Made by a program: the position numbers and the translations under genes
In this document: piece after piece, positions 50,255-62,206 of the stretch
How the letters are laid out: each line of letters opens with the position of its first letter
How positions within the stretch are numbered: the stretch's first letter is position 1
From: Margaritifera margaritifera
Lineage: Eukaryota > Mollusca > Bivalvia > Unionida > Margaritiferidae
Reading direction: 5' to 3'
Assembly (NCBI GenBank): GCA_029931535.1
Contig: JAQPZY010001344.1
Span: 1,026,001 to 1,090,000, forward strand
Length of the DNA: 64,000 bases
Notes under the pieces: model-generated
Told to the model about the DNA's origin: nothing
Databases searched by the model: none
What the model saw: only the letters and a program-made list of their open reading frames with translations

Positions 50255-50654
50255 TTACGATATTTGTAATGTGTACTGGCCGGCTATATATTGCTTCATT
50301 AGTTGTTTCATCATTAACATTTTATTTCTTTCCTTTACCTCCAATGACTTTATATCTGATACTGCATTAGATGCCGCCCAAATATTTTTCTTATTTTTTT
50401 TCGCCCCCCCCCCCCTTTTTTTTTTTGGATGCATAAATGGAGATGGTATACCAAACTCCTTCATGATTTCATAACACGTATTCCTGGGCACTTTTTGCAA
50501 ATCTCCGTATGTTCCTGTTCTTCTTTAATTCAGCCGAAACGTTCAAGACTAATGATAGTTTAGAGTTTTTCGTGAAGTCTCTAACATTATTAACTGAAAA
50601 AATCCCATCCCAACACAATTCCTTGAAAACAGAAGTATCTATTTCCGGAGACAT
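50255..50654 (-). pseudogene. Broken coding remnant, unknown family
   Basis: A frame starts at the ATG at 50654 (MSPEIDTSVFKELCWDGIFS...) and stays open for 61 codons. An overlapping second frame (ATG at 50500, preceded by open codons in the same register) continues with KVPRNTCYEIMKEFGIPSPF, a basic PKKKRGGGAKKNKK stretch that could be a nuclear signal, and a Lys/Met-rich helix-like tail ending at 50255. The two frames join if one frameshift lies near 50510-50530. A run of ten or more C in the middle could also vary. I do not recognise the family. It lies inside the candidate transposon. Confidence 0.45.
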
Positions 50655-50817
50655 TTATTTATTGAATAGCTTTAAAATATATTGCTAATAAAAATGCCTC
50701 ACTTTAAATAACTACATGGAAATGTATTAATTCTATCAATGAAAAATATTGGATCTTTATGACCTGACAAAGTTAGCTTATTTGTGGTTTGTTTAGAGAT
50801 CGTTAGAAGAGATCGTT

Positions 50818-51268
50818 AGAAGAGATCGACGATAAAGAGATTGAAGAAATAGATGATCTGCTTTAAGCAGACATCAATCTGTAAATTATAACTTTGAACC
50901 AATGAGGGATGACATGGAACAAACAAAGGACATGAAAAAGGAAGAACTAAAACATGAAAATAAAGGTCTAAACACGGAAGGAGGATCTGAAATATTAGAA
51001 AGGAAGAGTTAAACAGGAAAAGGAAGAGATAAAACATAAAAAGGAAGAACTAAACAGAAAAAGGATGAGCCAAAAAAAGGAAGAACTAAAACAGGAAAAG
51101 GTATTTTTGGAATCACTGTCTATATACAACTTTTTGTTGATTGCTGATATAGGATATATCATTTACAAATTAGAGACATGGTCAAAACAACCATCTGTAC
51201 AACATGTTGCACCTATCGGCAGAGCCGAATACAAGACTGCTAAGACTGTGCACAAAACAAAGCTATAG
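50818..51268 (+). pseudogene. Lys/Glu-rich coiled-coil coding remnant
   Basis: Plus-strand fragments in changing frames: EEIDDKEIEEIDDLL (50818-50863), MEQTKDMKKEELKHENKG (50911-50964), then, after stops and shifts, MSQKKEELKQEKVFLESLSI and YNFLLIADIGYIIYKLETWS (51065-51184), ending at 51268. A repeated KKEEL unit of about 18 bp is visible. The pattern resembles the coiled-coil C-terminus of accessory proteins of DNA transposons, which is inference. Frameshifts show it is decayed. Confidence 0.4.
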
Positions 51269-52344
51269 AGCCTAAATCATGCAAATAAACTGTACATCAT
51301 TGCAACAACTATTACATACAAGGAATAGTATAATTACCAAGACATCTGTCTTCCTGCTTTGTCAGTGTTTTTCTGTTTCTAAAACCTTTTCCTTACTAAG
51401 TTCAATGTTTAATGTTTTGAAGAAGGTCTGTAATATATTGTAACTCATGCTGAGTTCTACTGAAGTACGAATTTAATTCCGTAACTGTTTTGATTGTGTA
51501 GAATCTTGCTATGATACCAACCGTGACCATTAAAAGTTTATCTAGATTACTGTAGATGATATATATTACTATTTGCAATTTATTTTATCTGCTCTTCACA
51601 CTAGGTGAACTCCTATTCGCTATTTAATCGCAATTTAAAATAATACTTTTTTAAGTTATCATTTTATCTGATTTAGTACTTCTTTTGTCGTTAAGTTTGT
51701 TCTCATTTTCTCATTACAATTTCATTCACAAAAGGCAAACGAGTAATTTAGTATAATTAAGTACTATAACAAAGCCAAAGAACCAACTGACAAGAGAGAA
51801 GACACAAAGTTAATAAGATATAAAAAAACGACACAGAGAGCAAAATTAATCGCTATTAGGCAGATAACGAATTTGTATTTGTTTAATATTCTTTCTTTTT
51901 CAATACAAATTGTCAAGAAATCATTTTTAAAATGTATGCATTGATAATTTATTTCAGGACTGTTAGAATGTTCTTTCTGTTATTGATGTACACTGATATT
52001 GTTTATTTATTGATGCTCCTGGCATACTAGATACATCAAGTGTTTTTTTCCCTTTTTTTAATTTATTTATTTATTTATTTTTTGTTTCGTTTCTTTTTTC
52101 GTTTCTTTTTTCATTTACTAATATTGTTTAATGGCAACAAAGAAATGGAGTAGGGCGAATCAGCGGAGCGATAGAGCAGCGAGCCGCATAGCCGCGTCGT
52201 TCTATAACAGTTTAATTTTATTTTTATATATCATATATCAGCTAATAGTTCTGCAGAACTCTTGTATTCCATATTGCTATTCTTCAAATTCTGTCGGAAA
52301 CTGAATGACTGGATAACTGCTTAACAGAAAATTATACGAACAAA

Positions 52345-52615
52345 TGTGACAAAATTTATAACAAGCAATCATTACCTATCTTTAGAAATAGTCCGAAGTC
52401 ATAATATCCTCGTGAAGATCGACTGTGTCATTTATGCGCAAACCATCAACCAGGTGATGAATTTCATATCTTATTCGAAAGAATTTGCTTCAATGTACAG
52501 GCCCCGAGAGAATTAGGATAAATGTATGTGCTTGTTGACACAGAATTCCTTCTTCCGTGTATACATACTTACATATTCACACAAAGGGTTTAGTCTTCGA
52601 CTAATTGTACATGAG
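52345..52615 (+). pseudogene. LINE C-terminal zinc-motif remnant
   Basis: On the plus strand: NVTKFITSNHYLSLEIVRSH (52345 onward), a frameshift, then EDRLCHLCANHQPGDEFHIL and FERICFNVQAPREL (52410-52520). This fits the C-terminal pattern of many non-LTR retrotransposons: NHKLPIE.GR....P...R.C..C....GDEFH.LF.C..F...R. The third zinc-ligand region is present as RICF. Behind it, weaker sequence continues and then is lost. It starts about 50 bp outside the right end of the candidate DNA transposon. Confidence 0.75.
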
Positions 52616-53570
52616 TTCATCTATTATTCAATGTTGACCGGTGCTAACCTTTTAAGAATCATATCTGCATCGAATTGATCGGACTCACAGTACTAAGTAT
52701 TGGCCTCCTCGTTTTCATTGATTATTGATTATGAAATTGCTGGTTGTTTTCTCTGTTGATATTATCCAAGGGGCGTAACTCCAGCATAAAAACTGAAATG
52801 GGAAGTAGTTCCTACTGTTCAACCAGCCACAATTATAATAGTCTGTTCAACAACAACAACAACAACAAAAAAGATTTAAATTTTCTCGCATCTTTTGACT
52901 AGATAAAAAATACGTCCATAAATATTTGCAAATAAGTAAGTAAAGATGTATGTAGCTCCATGATATGAGTTAAGCCTTAAAAGTCTTAAATATTAAGAAA
53001 GAGTATACGCTCTAAAATTTAAAATGGACGCACTATGAAAATTTCGATACAAACTCGAGAGTTTTTTCCCCAACATTTTCAAAGAATTAGTTATATAATA
53101 AGCCGTAGAATCTATCCTTATTTTCCGTTTCTTTAAAATGACAAATATATTTACCCTTTGGGAATAACATTCTTTGAGTAACCTTGAGTAGCATTGTAAC
53201 GCTACTATTGTAAGTATCGTTTATCCATGAATAAATACCTCAGTCAGTCACTACCACCGAGGCCTCGTTAAAAAAGCACGTACTCTTCTTCATCCGCGTG
53301 CATGTACACTGTCTTTCTCTGAAGTCGTTAACTCGTTTAGAGTTTCTACCACAACATACAGTGTGTATAGTCATTAATATGGTTAATTTACACCGTATGT
53401 TTTAGTAAATTATTTTGGATCAAGTTGGTTGAAAATATCCAATTTTGTAACTGTTTATTATGCGAAACATGGTCATTACTTGTCATATATAGATATAATG
53501 AACCTTTTCACTGTTTGGTTCATAATAATCGCCGTTCTGACGTATTTTTTTCCTATAAAAAAATATGATG

Positions 53571-53573
<3 letters not shown>
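52616..53573. other. Unique sequence, no gene seen
   Basis: A short (CAA)n at 52852-52868. No supported gene. Confidence 0.5.

Positions 53574-53646
<73 letters not shown>
53574..53646. repeat. (TA)n microsatellite
   Basis: About 36 TA units. Confidence 0.97.
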
Positions 53647-53650
<4 letters not shown>

Positions 53651-54052
53651 AAAGGGAGACAAAATTCAGATTTTCGTTCTGTCGGTCCGTATTAATTTCT
53701 AAATGAATACTTCCAAATATCAGGTATAGACGTTCGATAGGTATAGAGACGTTCGACCGGTATAGACATTCGATAGTATTTTAATAGGACCAAAGTATTA
53801 CCCCATGATATCCAAAGAACTGACGTATGTTAATTAGTAACAGACTATAGTTTAGAATAGTAACTATGAATATATTACATATATTTTCACGGCTCCTTCA
53901 CATATCATCACCGTCGTCTGTCAATACTATTTACTGTTTCTAAAGCTATCATGGGAGTAATGGAGAGGTTTATAGTCCAGGAAGTATTTGCAAACTGCCC
54001 AAAGATAATTTGTTAGAGTCTTACATAGGAAAAAAAATACTAACTCGAAATT
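53647..54052. other. Unique sequence, no gene seen
   Basis: A short motif 'GACGTTCGA' with variants is present three times near 53727-53775. Confidence 0.5.

Positions 54053-54645
<593 letters not shown>

Positions 54646-54718
<73 letters not shown>
54646..54718. repeat. (TA)n microsatellite
   Basis: About 36 TA units. Confidence 0.97.
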
Positions 54719-54720
<2 letters not shown>

Positions 54721-55130
54721 GAACGAGACATGACATAAGACACTGAGTTCGCGCAGCGTAATATTACCAGCTTCAAGATTAATGGGTGGCAAACAGCTGA
54801 ATGGGCGGCTGAAAAGCTAGTATGTGTCACTTAAGATTACATTTCCAGGATTTACTGATAATTTAGACAAATACTGGTGATGATAAAATAGGTAAAGGTA
54901 TATATCTGGGTTCGATGCAATTGTTTTCTTCCACGGAAGACCTCGGGTTCCTTATATAGACGTAGAATTGGTAGATGGTGCGACAAGGAACATGACACAC
55001 ACTTGCTCCACATTGTCTATATTTGACGAATGAAAGCATAGAAGACAATGTTGGAATAAATTGGATTTGCATTTCCCAACGATTCGTTACACCAAACTAG
55101 AGCGAACATTTCAGCTACATTTCCGTCATA
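54719..55130. other. Unique sequence, no gene seen
   Basis: No supported feature. Confidence 0.5.
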
Positions 55131-55138
55131 TCTGTGGA

Positions 55139-55218
<80 letters not shown>

Positions 55219-55277
55219 ATATACGTACATTTAAGTGCATGGAAGACTATATATATATGTACATTTAAGTGCATGGA

Positions 55278-55326
<49 letters not shown>

Positions 55327-55340
55327 TTAAGTGCATACCT
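55131..55340. repeat. (TA)n blocks with duplicated linker
   Basis: A linker with 'CATTTAAGTGCATGGAAGAC' separates three TA tracts (55142-55223, 55247-55259, 55282-55323); a further partial linker ends the block. As at 54053-54340, flank and microsatellite have been copied together. Confidence 0.94.
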
Positions 55341-56089
55341 GCTATATTTAGTTTTGTTTCATCCTTTGCTTGTTTTCTGTTTTATAGATTGTATTTTTGC
55401 ATTAGCCAGGCACTTAAATGTTTGACAGCTTTCCTTACAATCTCAGTCGGGTCATTTTTCGCCCAGTGTCTATAGATATGTGAGAAGGATCAAATTAAAT
55501 CTCACCAAGTAATCATAAATGTAATTGCCAATGTTCACATCAGAATGAATAATGATGATCCACACTTATATATACTTAGGTTTCTAAGTCAGACAATGTA
55601 TTAATATCCATATATTCAATTGAAGGATACGAATTTATGTAATTCTGTGGAATTAGGTTTTCTTTATTTTGATGCCACTTTTGTACAGAGTGACAACATG
55701 ACAACATATCCATTTCATAGTATCAAGAGAGTTGTGAGTCTTTTTGACAACTGTATAACATAAAGACGATTTTCTATTGCAAATTCTTGTGTCATAAAAT
55801 GATAAACGATCAGCCATGTCTACAGTGTTGTATATATTGAGTTTTATTCACAAAACAAAGACAACGACTGCCAGTAATGCAGTATTTTTATTCTCTACAA
55901 TATCAGCTTATTTGTGGCAAGAAAATTCACGCTGTCAATAGGATATTATATATCATTAAATAATTCAAATTTTACAATTCTTAAAATTAAAATTCTTTTA
56001 TCGTGCCAGGATTTAATGGTACTCATTCACTCTTTTAGAGAATAAATACAGATTTTTAATCGGTTGTATAAAGCAGAATTTGTGGGGAA
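55341..56089. other. Unique sequence, no gene seen
   Basis: No supported gene or transposon. Confidence 0.5.
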
Positions 56090-56243
56090 TATAATATCAA
56101 TATTTTCATGCGATATGTATCGCTTAACAGATATTAACGAAGACATTAATATTTTCATGCGATATGTATCGCTTAACAGATATTAACGAAGACATCAATA
56201 TTTTCATGCAATATGTATCGCTTAACAGATATTAACGAAGACG
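56090..56243. repeat. 49-50-bp minisatellite, 3 copies
   Basis: Units contain 'GATATGTATCGCTTAACAGA'. Confidence 0.95.
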
Positions 56244-56483
56244 TAAACTATTTTAAAGTATGTTGGTTAGAAGTAGATTATTGATTGCATATTACATTGA
56301 AAGTGCATTAAAATATTAATATGTTTGTATTTTCATGAGTGTATGTTTGTATTTTCATGAGTGTATGTTTGCACACAAATGCCTAATTCTTATGCCGATT
56401 TTGTAAAAACATTGTAACATCAGATATATATAAGACACTTCCGTTTCTTTCAAATTTACAGGACGAAAATATGAAATGAATCA

Positions 56484-56803
56484 AAGATCAATGTATGAAA
56501 AAGGACTTCTTCTATGTACAGCATTCCCTTGTGTATGAAAAAGGACTTCTTCTAAGTACAGCATTCCCTTGTGTATGAAAAAGGACTTCTTCTAAGCACA
56601 CCATTCCCTTGTGTATGAAAAAGGACTTCTTTTAAGTACAGCATTCCCTTGTGTATGAAAAAGGACTTCTTTTAAGTACAGCATTCCCTTGTGTATGAAA
56701 AAGGACTTCTTCTAAGTACAGCATTCCCTTGTGTATGAAAAAGGACTTCTAAGTACAGCGTTCCCTTGTGTATGAAAAAGGACTTCTTCTAAGCACAGCA
56801 CTC
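56484..56803. repeat. 40-bp minisatellite, 8 copies
   Basis: Units contain 'TGTATGAAAAAGGACTTCTT'; one unit lacks a few bases (CTTCTAAG). Confidence 0.96.
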
Positions 56804-56814
56804 CCCCAATATAA

Positions 56815-56970
56815 CACTGTCTACGGGAGCCATGGAGTATACCGCCTTATAGTGAAACGGGTTTAAAATGCAGTACATTATTCAGTACTCATTATAATGC
56901 TTTCCATGGGAGCCATAAAGTATACCGCCTTGTAGTGAAACCGGCTTATAATGAAGTATATCATGAATTT
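56815..56970. repeat. 86-bp imperfect direct duplication
   Basis: Two copies of 'GTATACCGCCTT(A/G)TAGTGAAAC' with GGGAGCCAT in front and TTAAAATGCAGTA / TTATAATGAAGTA behind. It may be part of a decayed TIR element; a further 'GTGTTATAATGAAAG' sits near 57021. Confidence 0.75.
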
Positions 56971-57552
56971 AATTTTACTACTGCGTAAAAAAAAATGTGA
57001 TCCATTTCCAGACCCGCCTCGTGTTATAATGAAAGTCCACAGAGTGAGAGAGTACCGATCGTTTTTTGTTCATTTCACAATAATTTGTATGAATACCTGT
57101 AGAGTCAATTAGCTACTTTCATCTCGCATCTCGTGTGTCTTTGAAAATATACACACGTTTCTGTATTTATCAACGCTTTCCTATCGAATATGTATTGATA
57201 ATTGATATATACTCTTATTCATTGAATATTTATACGTGAATGCATCAGTAGGTTTTTAGAAAGATCAATTTTCTTTTTCAATCACACATTATCTTTTCTG
57301 ATTTCAGATATTATAGGAAATTAGAACAATAACAGTTTTCTTAAATTTGATTTCTCTTTCTTTGAACAACGTTCACTATGAGTACTAATTTATAAAATAA
57401 AATGTAAACATTTGTATTTAAGATAGAAAGCTACTCAAATTATATAGTTCCAAAACTCATTCATTTTAAAAGAAGTTGAATATTGTACCGTAATACATTT
57501 TAAAGTGACAAAAGTGGTGTATGGGAGGAGTGATTGCCGAACTAGTTTGGCA
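56971..57552. other. Unique sequence, no gene seen
   Basis: AT-rich, no supported feature. Confidence 0.5.
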
Positions 57553-57912
57553 TCCGTTCAGTATGATCCTCTCAGTATGATCCTCCCAATATCACTCTCT
57601 CAATATGACCTTCTCAATATGACCCTCTCAAAATGATCCTCTCAATATGATCCTCTCAGTTTTACCTTCTCAATATGATCCTCTCATTATGACTCTCTCA
57701 GTATGACCTTCTCAACATGACCCACTCAATATGACCTTCTCAGTACGACCCTCTCAATATGATCCTCTTAATATGACCCTCCTAATATAACCTTGTCAAT
57801 ATGACCTCTCAATATGATCATCTCAATATGACTTTCTCGATATGACCTTCTCAATATAACCCTTTCAATATGGTCCTCTCAATATGACCCTTTCAGTATG
57901 ACCCTTTCACAT
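57553..57912. repeat. Degenerate 14-bp minisatellite, about 25 copies
   Basis: Units read CTCAATATGACCCT with frequent C/T changes and some 13-bp forms. Confidence 0.9.
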
Positions 57913-58069
57913 TGCATTTCAGGAGACTGTGACTTGGATGATACAGTTTTAGAATATTTAATCGATTTCTCACATCTTGATATTTGAAATATTTCGTAAT
58001 AGATATTTCAAATGAAATAAATTTTTGAAAAACGAAATAAAATTCAAAGATCAGCATACTTGAAATGTA

Positions 58070-58275
58070 TAGAGTTTAACGGCACATCATCACAGTCCTG
58101 GTTATATAGTGCCGAGTAAGTATAGGCATCCCACAAAAGGCAATCAAAACAACGAAAAAGGTAAAAATAGGGTAAAATCCTTAAATTACAAACTAAAATT
58201 GTTGAAATAAACCTAACTCTTTTATAAAGTCAAAGACATTCTCATCATCACAAGACGCATCTCAAGGCAAAATGT
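58070..58275 (+). mobile_element. Dispersed repeat, copy 2
   Basis: Diverged copy of the element at 24638-24895: 'GTTTAACGGCACATCATCAC', 'TAGTGCCGAGTAAGTATAGG', AAGGTAAAAATAGGGTAAAA, and ACAAGACGCATCTCAAGGC near the end. Non-coding. Confidence 0.6.
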
Positions 58276-58299
58276 TGACCCCATTAAAACCAGAGCAAC

Positions 58300-59735
58300 G
58301 TTTGTGTGTGGAGTAAAATAAACAATAGTATATTTAACGTATTTGTGTGTGGAGTACCATGAAAGATAGTATATTGAACGTATTTGTGTGGAGTACCATG
58401 AAAGATAGTATATTGAACGCATTTGTGTGTGGAGTACCATGAAAGATAGTATATTGAACGTATTTGTGTGTGGAGTACCATGAAAGATAGTATATTGAAC
58501 GCATTTGTGTGTGGAGTACCATGAAAGATAGTATATTGAACGTATTTGTGTGTGGAGCACCATGAAAGATAGTATATTGAACGTATTTGTGTGTGGAGTA
58601 CCATGAAAGATAGTATATTGAACGCATTTGTGTGGAGTACCATGGAAGATAGTATATTGAACGCTTTTGTGTGGAGTACCATGGAAGATAGTATATTGAA
58701 CTTATTTGTGTGTGGAGTACTATGAAAGATAGTATATTGAACGCATTTGTGTGTGGAGTACCATGAAAGATAGTATATTGAATGCATTTGTGTGTGGAGT
58801 ACCATGAAAGATAGTATATTGAACGTATTTGTATGTGGAGTACCATGAAAGATAGTATATTGAATGCATTTGTGTGTGTAGTACCATGAAAGATAGTATA
58901 TTGAACGTATTTGTGTGTGGAGTACCATGAAAGATAGTATATTGAACGTATTTGTGTGTGGAGTACCATGAAAGATAGTATATTGAATGCATTTGTGTGT
59001 GGAGTACCATGGAAGATAGTATATTGAACGTATTTGTGTGTGGAGTACCATGAAAGATAGTATATTGAAAGTTACAGACCAACGCATTTGTGTTGAGTAC
59101 CATGAAAGATAGTATATTGAAAGTTACAGACCAACGCATTTGTGTGGAGTACCATGAACGATAGTATATTGAACGCATTTGTGTGGAGTACGATGAAAAA
59201 TAGTATATTGAATGCATTTGTGTGGAGTACCATGAAAGATAGTATATTGAACGCATTTGTGTGGAGTACCATGAAAGATAGTATATTGAATGCATGTGTG
59301 TGGAGTCCCATGGAAGATAGTATATTGAACGCTTTTGTGTGGAGTACCATGAAAGATAGTATATTGAACTCATTTGTGTGGAGTACCATGGAAGATAGTA
59401 TATTGAACGCATTTGTGTGGAGTATCATGAAAGATAGTATATTGAACGCATTTGTGTGGAATACCATGGAAGATAGTATATTGAACGCATTTGTGTGGAG
59501 TACCATGAAAGATAGTATATTGAACGCATGTGTGTGTGGAGTACCATGGAAGATAGTATATGGAACGCATCTGAGTGTGGAGTACCATGGAAGATAGTAT
59601 ATTGAACGCATGTCTGTGTGGAGTACCATGGAAGATAGTATATTGAACGCATTTGTGTGTGGAGTACAATGGAAGATAGTGTATTTAACGCATTTGTGTG
59701 TGGTGTACCATGGAAGATTGTATATTGAAAGTTAC
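58300..59735. repeat. 39/41-bp minisatellite, about 36 copies
   Basis: Units contain 'AAAGATAGTATATTGAACGC' and GTGTGGAGTACCAT. In the left part (to about 59060) most units have TGTGTGTGGAG (41 bp); in the middle (59130-59520) nearly all have TGTGTGGAG (39 bp); the right end is mixed. Two adjacent units carry an insertion 'GTTACAGACCAACGCATTTG' (59070-59135). Confidence 0.97.
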
Positions 59736-59840
59736 AGAGGCACCAAGACGCAGATAGGAATATTTTATTATTTCGTCTTTTTATGAGTTTACTTCTGACT
59801 AAAATATTTGTACATTAAGAGCGTATCCGTACCTCTCAAC

Positions 59841-60124
59841 ATACATACATACATACATACATACATACATACATACATACATACATACATACATACATAC
59901 ATACATACATACATACATACATACATACATACATACATACATACATACATACATACATACATACATACATACATACATACACACATAAATCTCTTTGGAA
60001 GAGGAAATAAAGAAAGTCATACATACATACATACATACATACATACATACATACATACATACATACATACATACATACATACATACATACATACATACAT
60101 ACATACATACATACATACATACAT
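59841..60124. repeat. Two (CATA)n blocks split by a retrotransposon tail
   Basis: CATA tracts 59841-59980 and 60018-60124 are separated by about 36 bp that read 'AATCTCTTTGGAAGAGGAAA' and then TAAAGAAAGTCA. The same 32 bases recur at 60890-60921. Confidence 0.95.
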
Positions 60125-60597
60125 TATACTCAATATACAGAAGAACAAATGAACTTCGACATAATTTCTGATAGTATGCTTGTTCGGTATATTAGGGCAA
60201 TGGACCCATTTCATTTCTGACTACCATATAAATAATTCACAACTGTTAGACTCATAGTGTTCAACTGGCGATTCAATGTGTTAATTCATTTAAACCGCTC
60301 CAGCCAATTGTAAATAATTTCAATTATTTCACGTTGTCTACATGTTCGTTAGCATGTTATTTTTTGTTCTTTGTTCTTTTTTCTTTTCTAGGATATTTTT
60401 GACCTACCCATATATATGCATACTTCGTGCATACATACATACATCCTTACAGACAGACATATAGGCAGACAGACAGACACTGTACACCTGAACATCTGTT
60501 CCTTCTCCCTGTTTTATTTACACCTATTACATGTATAATAATAGCTTTATGTTTCATATACTCTTCAAGCTTGTAATAATTTTATTTCAACTCAACT
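60125..60597. other. Unique sequence, no gene seen
   Basis: Contains short CATAC and GACAGACA patches near 60430-60480. Confidence 0.5.
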
Positions 60598-60950
60598 ATG
60601 CGGTATATTACAAATATTGCCTATATATTGTACCTTATACACATGTCTAAAATGTATAATGCTCTTAAAAAAGCACGGTTAAGATTATATAACTCATATT
60701 CATGGGAAATTTCCTTTGCTGTCCCTGATGGCTATGTTATTAAAAGCATTGAGGCAGAAGATAATGAAAAGGACTATTGACAATCATTGAATTTTTGTAA
60801 ATATATTACTTGTTTAGTGTGTTGCATATCCAATAATATCAATGTATGTTCCTATTATTATTGTGTAATAATGAAAATAACTGAATGTAATCTCTTTGGA
60901 AGAGGAAATAAAGAAAGTCAATCAGTCAGTCATACATACATACATAGAAA
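60598..60950 (+). mobile_element. Probable LINE 3' end
   Basis: Non-coding or barely coding sequence ending in 'AATCTCTTTGGAAGAGGAAA', TAAAGAAAGTCA and then a TCAG/CATA tail (60923-60947). It repeats the tail seen at 59989-60020. A conserved 3' end next to a simple-repeat tail is typical of non-LTR retrotransposons. The upstream limit is uncertain. Confidence 0.5.
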
Positions 60951-61239
60951 AAATTATAAAATTAACAATTGACGTTTGTGTCATTGCCGTTGCTTTAAAT
61001 TGACAGCATAGATTCTCGAGAAATGCTTCAAAGAAATTCAATTAGTTTTTTTAAAGGGTTACTTTCTTTAAGATCAAGTCGGATCCATATTTAAAGCGTC
61101 CTAAGGATCAAATGAAGAAAGAAAGAAGTTGCTGTAACGCTGGTTAGTTCTTCTGATTTCTAATTCAAGTATGGCCTGACGGAAGCTATTGATTCATGTA
61201 ATGCCTATACTATGTTCTCCCTAACTGTGCCTGTTTTTG
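60951..61239. other. Unique sequence, no gene seen
   Basis: No supported feature. Confidence 0.5.
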
Positions 61240-61627
61240 CTTTCAGTCATGAGTGCATGTCAGTGTGTACCATATGACCATGCTTTCAGTCGTGAGTGCG
61301 TGTCAGTGTGTACCATATGACAGTCATGAGTGCATGTCAGTATCTACCATATGACAGTCACGAGTGCGTGTCATTGTGTACCATATGACAGTCATGAGTG
61401 CATGTCAGTATGTACCATATGGCAGTCATTAGTGCGTGTCAGTGTGTACTATATGACAGCCATGAGTGCATGTCAGTATCTACCATATGACAGTCACGAG
61501 TGCGTGTCATTGTGTACCATATGACAGTCATGAGTGCATGTCAGTATGTACCATATGGCAGTCATTAGTGCGTGTCAGTGTGTACTATATGACAGCCATG
61601 AGTGCGTGTCAGTGTGTACCATATGAC
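61240..61627. repeat. 34-bp minisatellite, about 11 copies, with 136-bp higher-order unit
   Basis: Units contain 'GTGTACCATATGACAGTCAT' or close variants. A block of four distinguishable units starting at about 61321 is repeated at about 61457, 136 bp later, with the same variant order. Confidence 0.95.
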
Positions 61628-61999
61628 TAATTAGATTAGCCATAGATGTTTCAATACATTGAATCATCAGAGCTCCCCCAACCCGCCCCCCCCCCACCCC
61701 CACCCCCAAACAAAACAAAACAACATCGACTTAAAATAAAAGAGATGCGATGCAAGTACATCATCACAAAATCAAAACTAGATAAACTTTGAAAGAGGAA
61801 GTGAGATTCTTAGAGAACTGGTGTTGAAAATCAACGAATAATATCGTTTCATTCAATAAACTTGTCTGCAAACATTCTATGAATATTACATATTTATAAA
61901 TAGAACGTTGCAATTAAGCTCGACGGGCATTACTTTATTGAATGCACGCGAATAAGATCGAGTTGGGGCAGAAAGTATAGAAATATCAAGCACGGCATT
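61628..61999. other. Spacer with C-rich run
   Basis: A nearly pure C-run with A interruptions at 61684-61709 could form G-quadruplex structures on the minus strand. No gene seen. Confidence 0.6.
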
Positions 62000-62206
62000 T
62001 ACCGTCTATACTCGCGTATAATTTAATACCAACTGCAAACTGCATTGACCCAGATCTGCCGGCGCATTATGTGTCTATGTAGTTTGTAAGGACTAATCAG
62101 TAGAACAAACAACATAGACCTTGATCTTCCGGCACATTATGCGACAGTTGATCAGGATCTATCTTGTTTGCATTTGGACTCTAGCTATACGCGAGTAAAC
62201 ACGGTA
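62000..62206. mobile_element. MITE-like element with TA ends
   Basis: The first and last 21 bases are inverted repeats that match at 19 of 21 positions; both contain TACTCGCGTATA. Each end begins with TACCGT read inward, so the element is bounded by TA as expected of a Tc1/mariner or pogo-type target site. The 207-bp body has no coding potential. Inside, a 'CCGGCGCATTATG' motif recurs in altered form as 'CCGGCACATTATG'. It is a short non-autonomous element, about 770 bp from the Msx stop. Confidence 0.75.

Larger units (their letters stand above)
49318..52290. mobile_element. Candidate DNA transposon with long inverted ends
   Basis: The left end (49318-49510) read in reverse complement resembles the right end (52120-52290) along its length. 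Shared blocks in order: ACTAA.A.TGT.TAAT, GGA.TAG.A.TAGG-type, AGCAGCG-rich stretch, AACGTTTTAATTT against ACAGTTTAATTTT, and ATATCAG...GAACT..T...CATATT outermost. The GC-rich 'AGCG' stretch stands out from the AT-rich surroundings. Between the ends lie coding remnants on the minus strand (49794-50654) and the plus strand (50818-51268). The superfamily is unknown; a Harbinger-like two-gene plan is possible but unproven. Confidence 0.55.

Noticed and set aside
58284..59629. Minus-strand frames up to 267 codons
   Set aside because: Translations of the 39/41-bp array; frame switches between the two unit lengths show there is no coding constraint.
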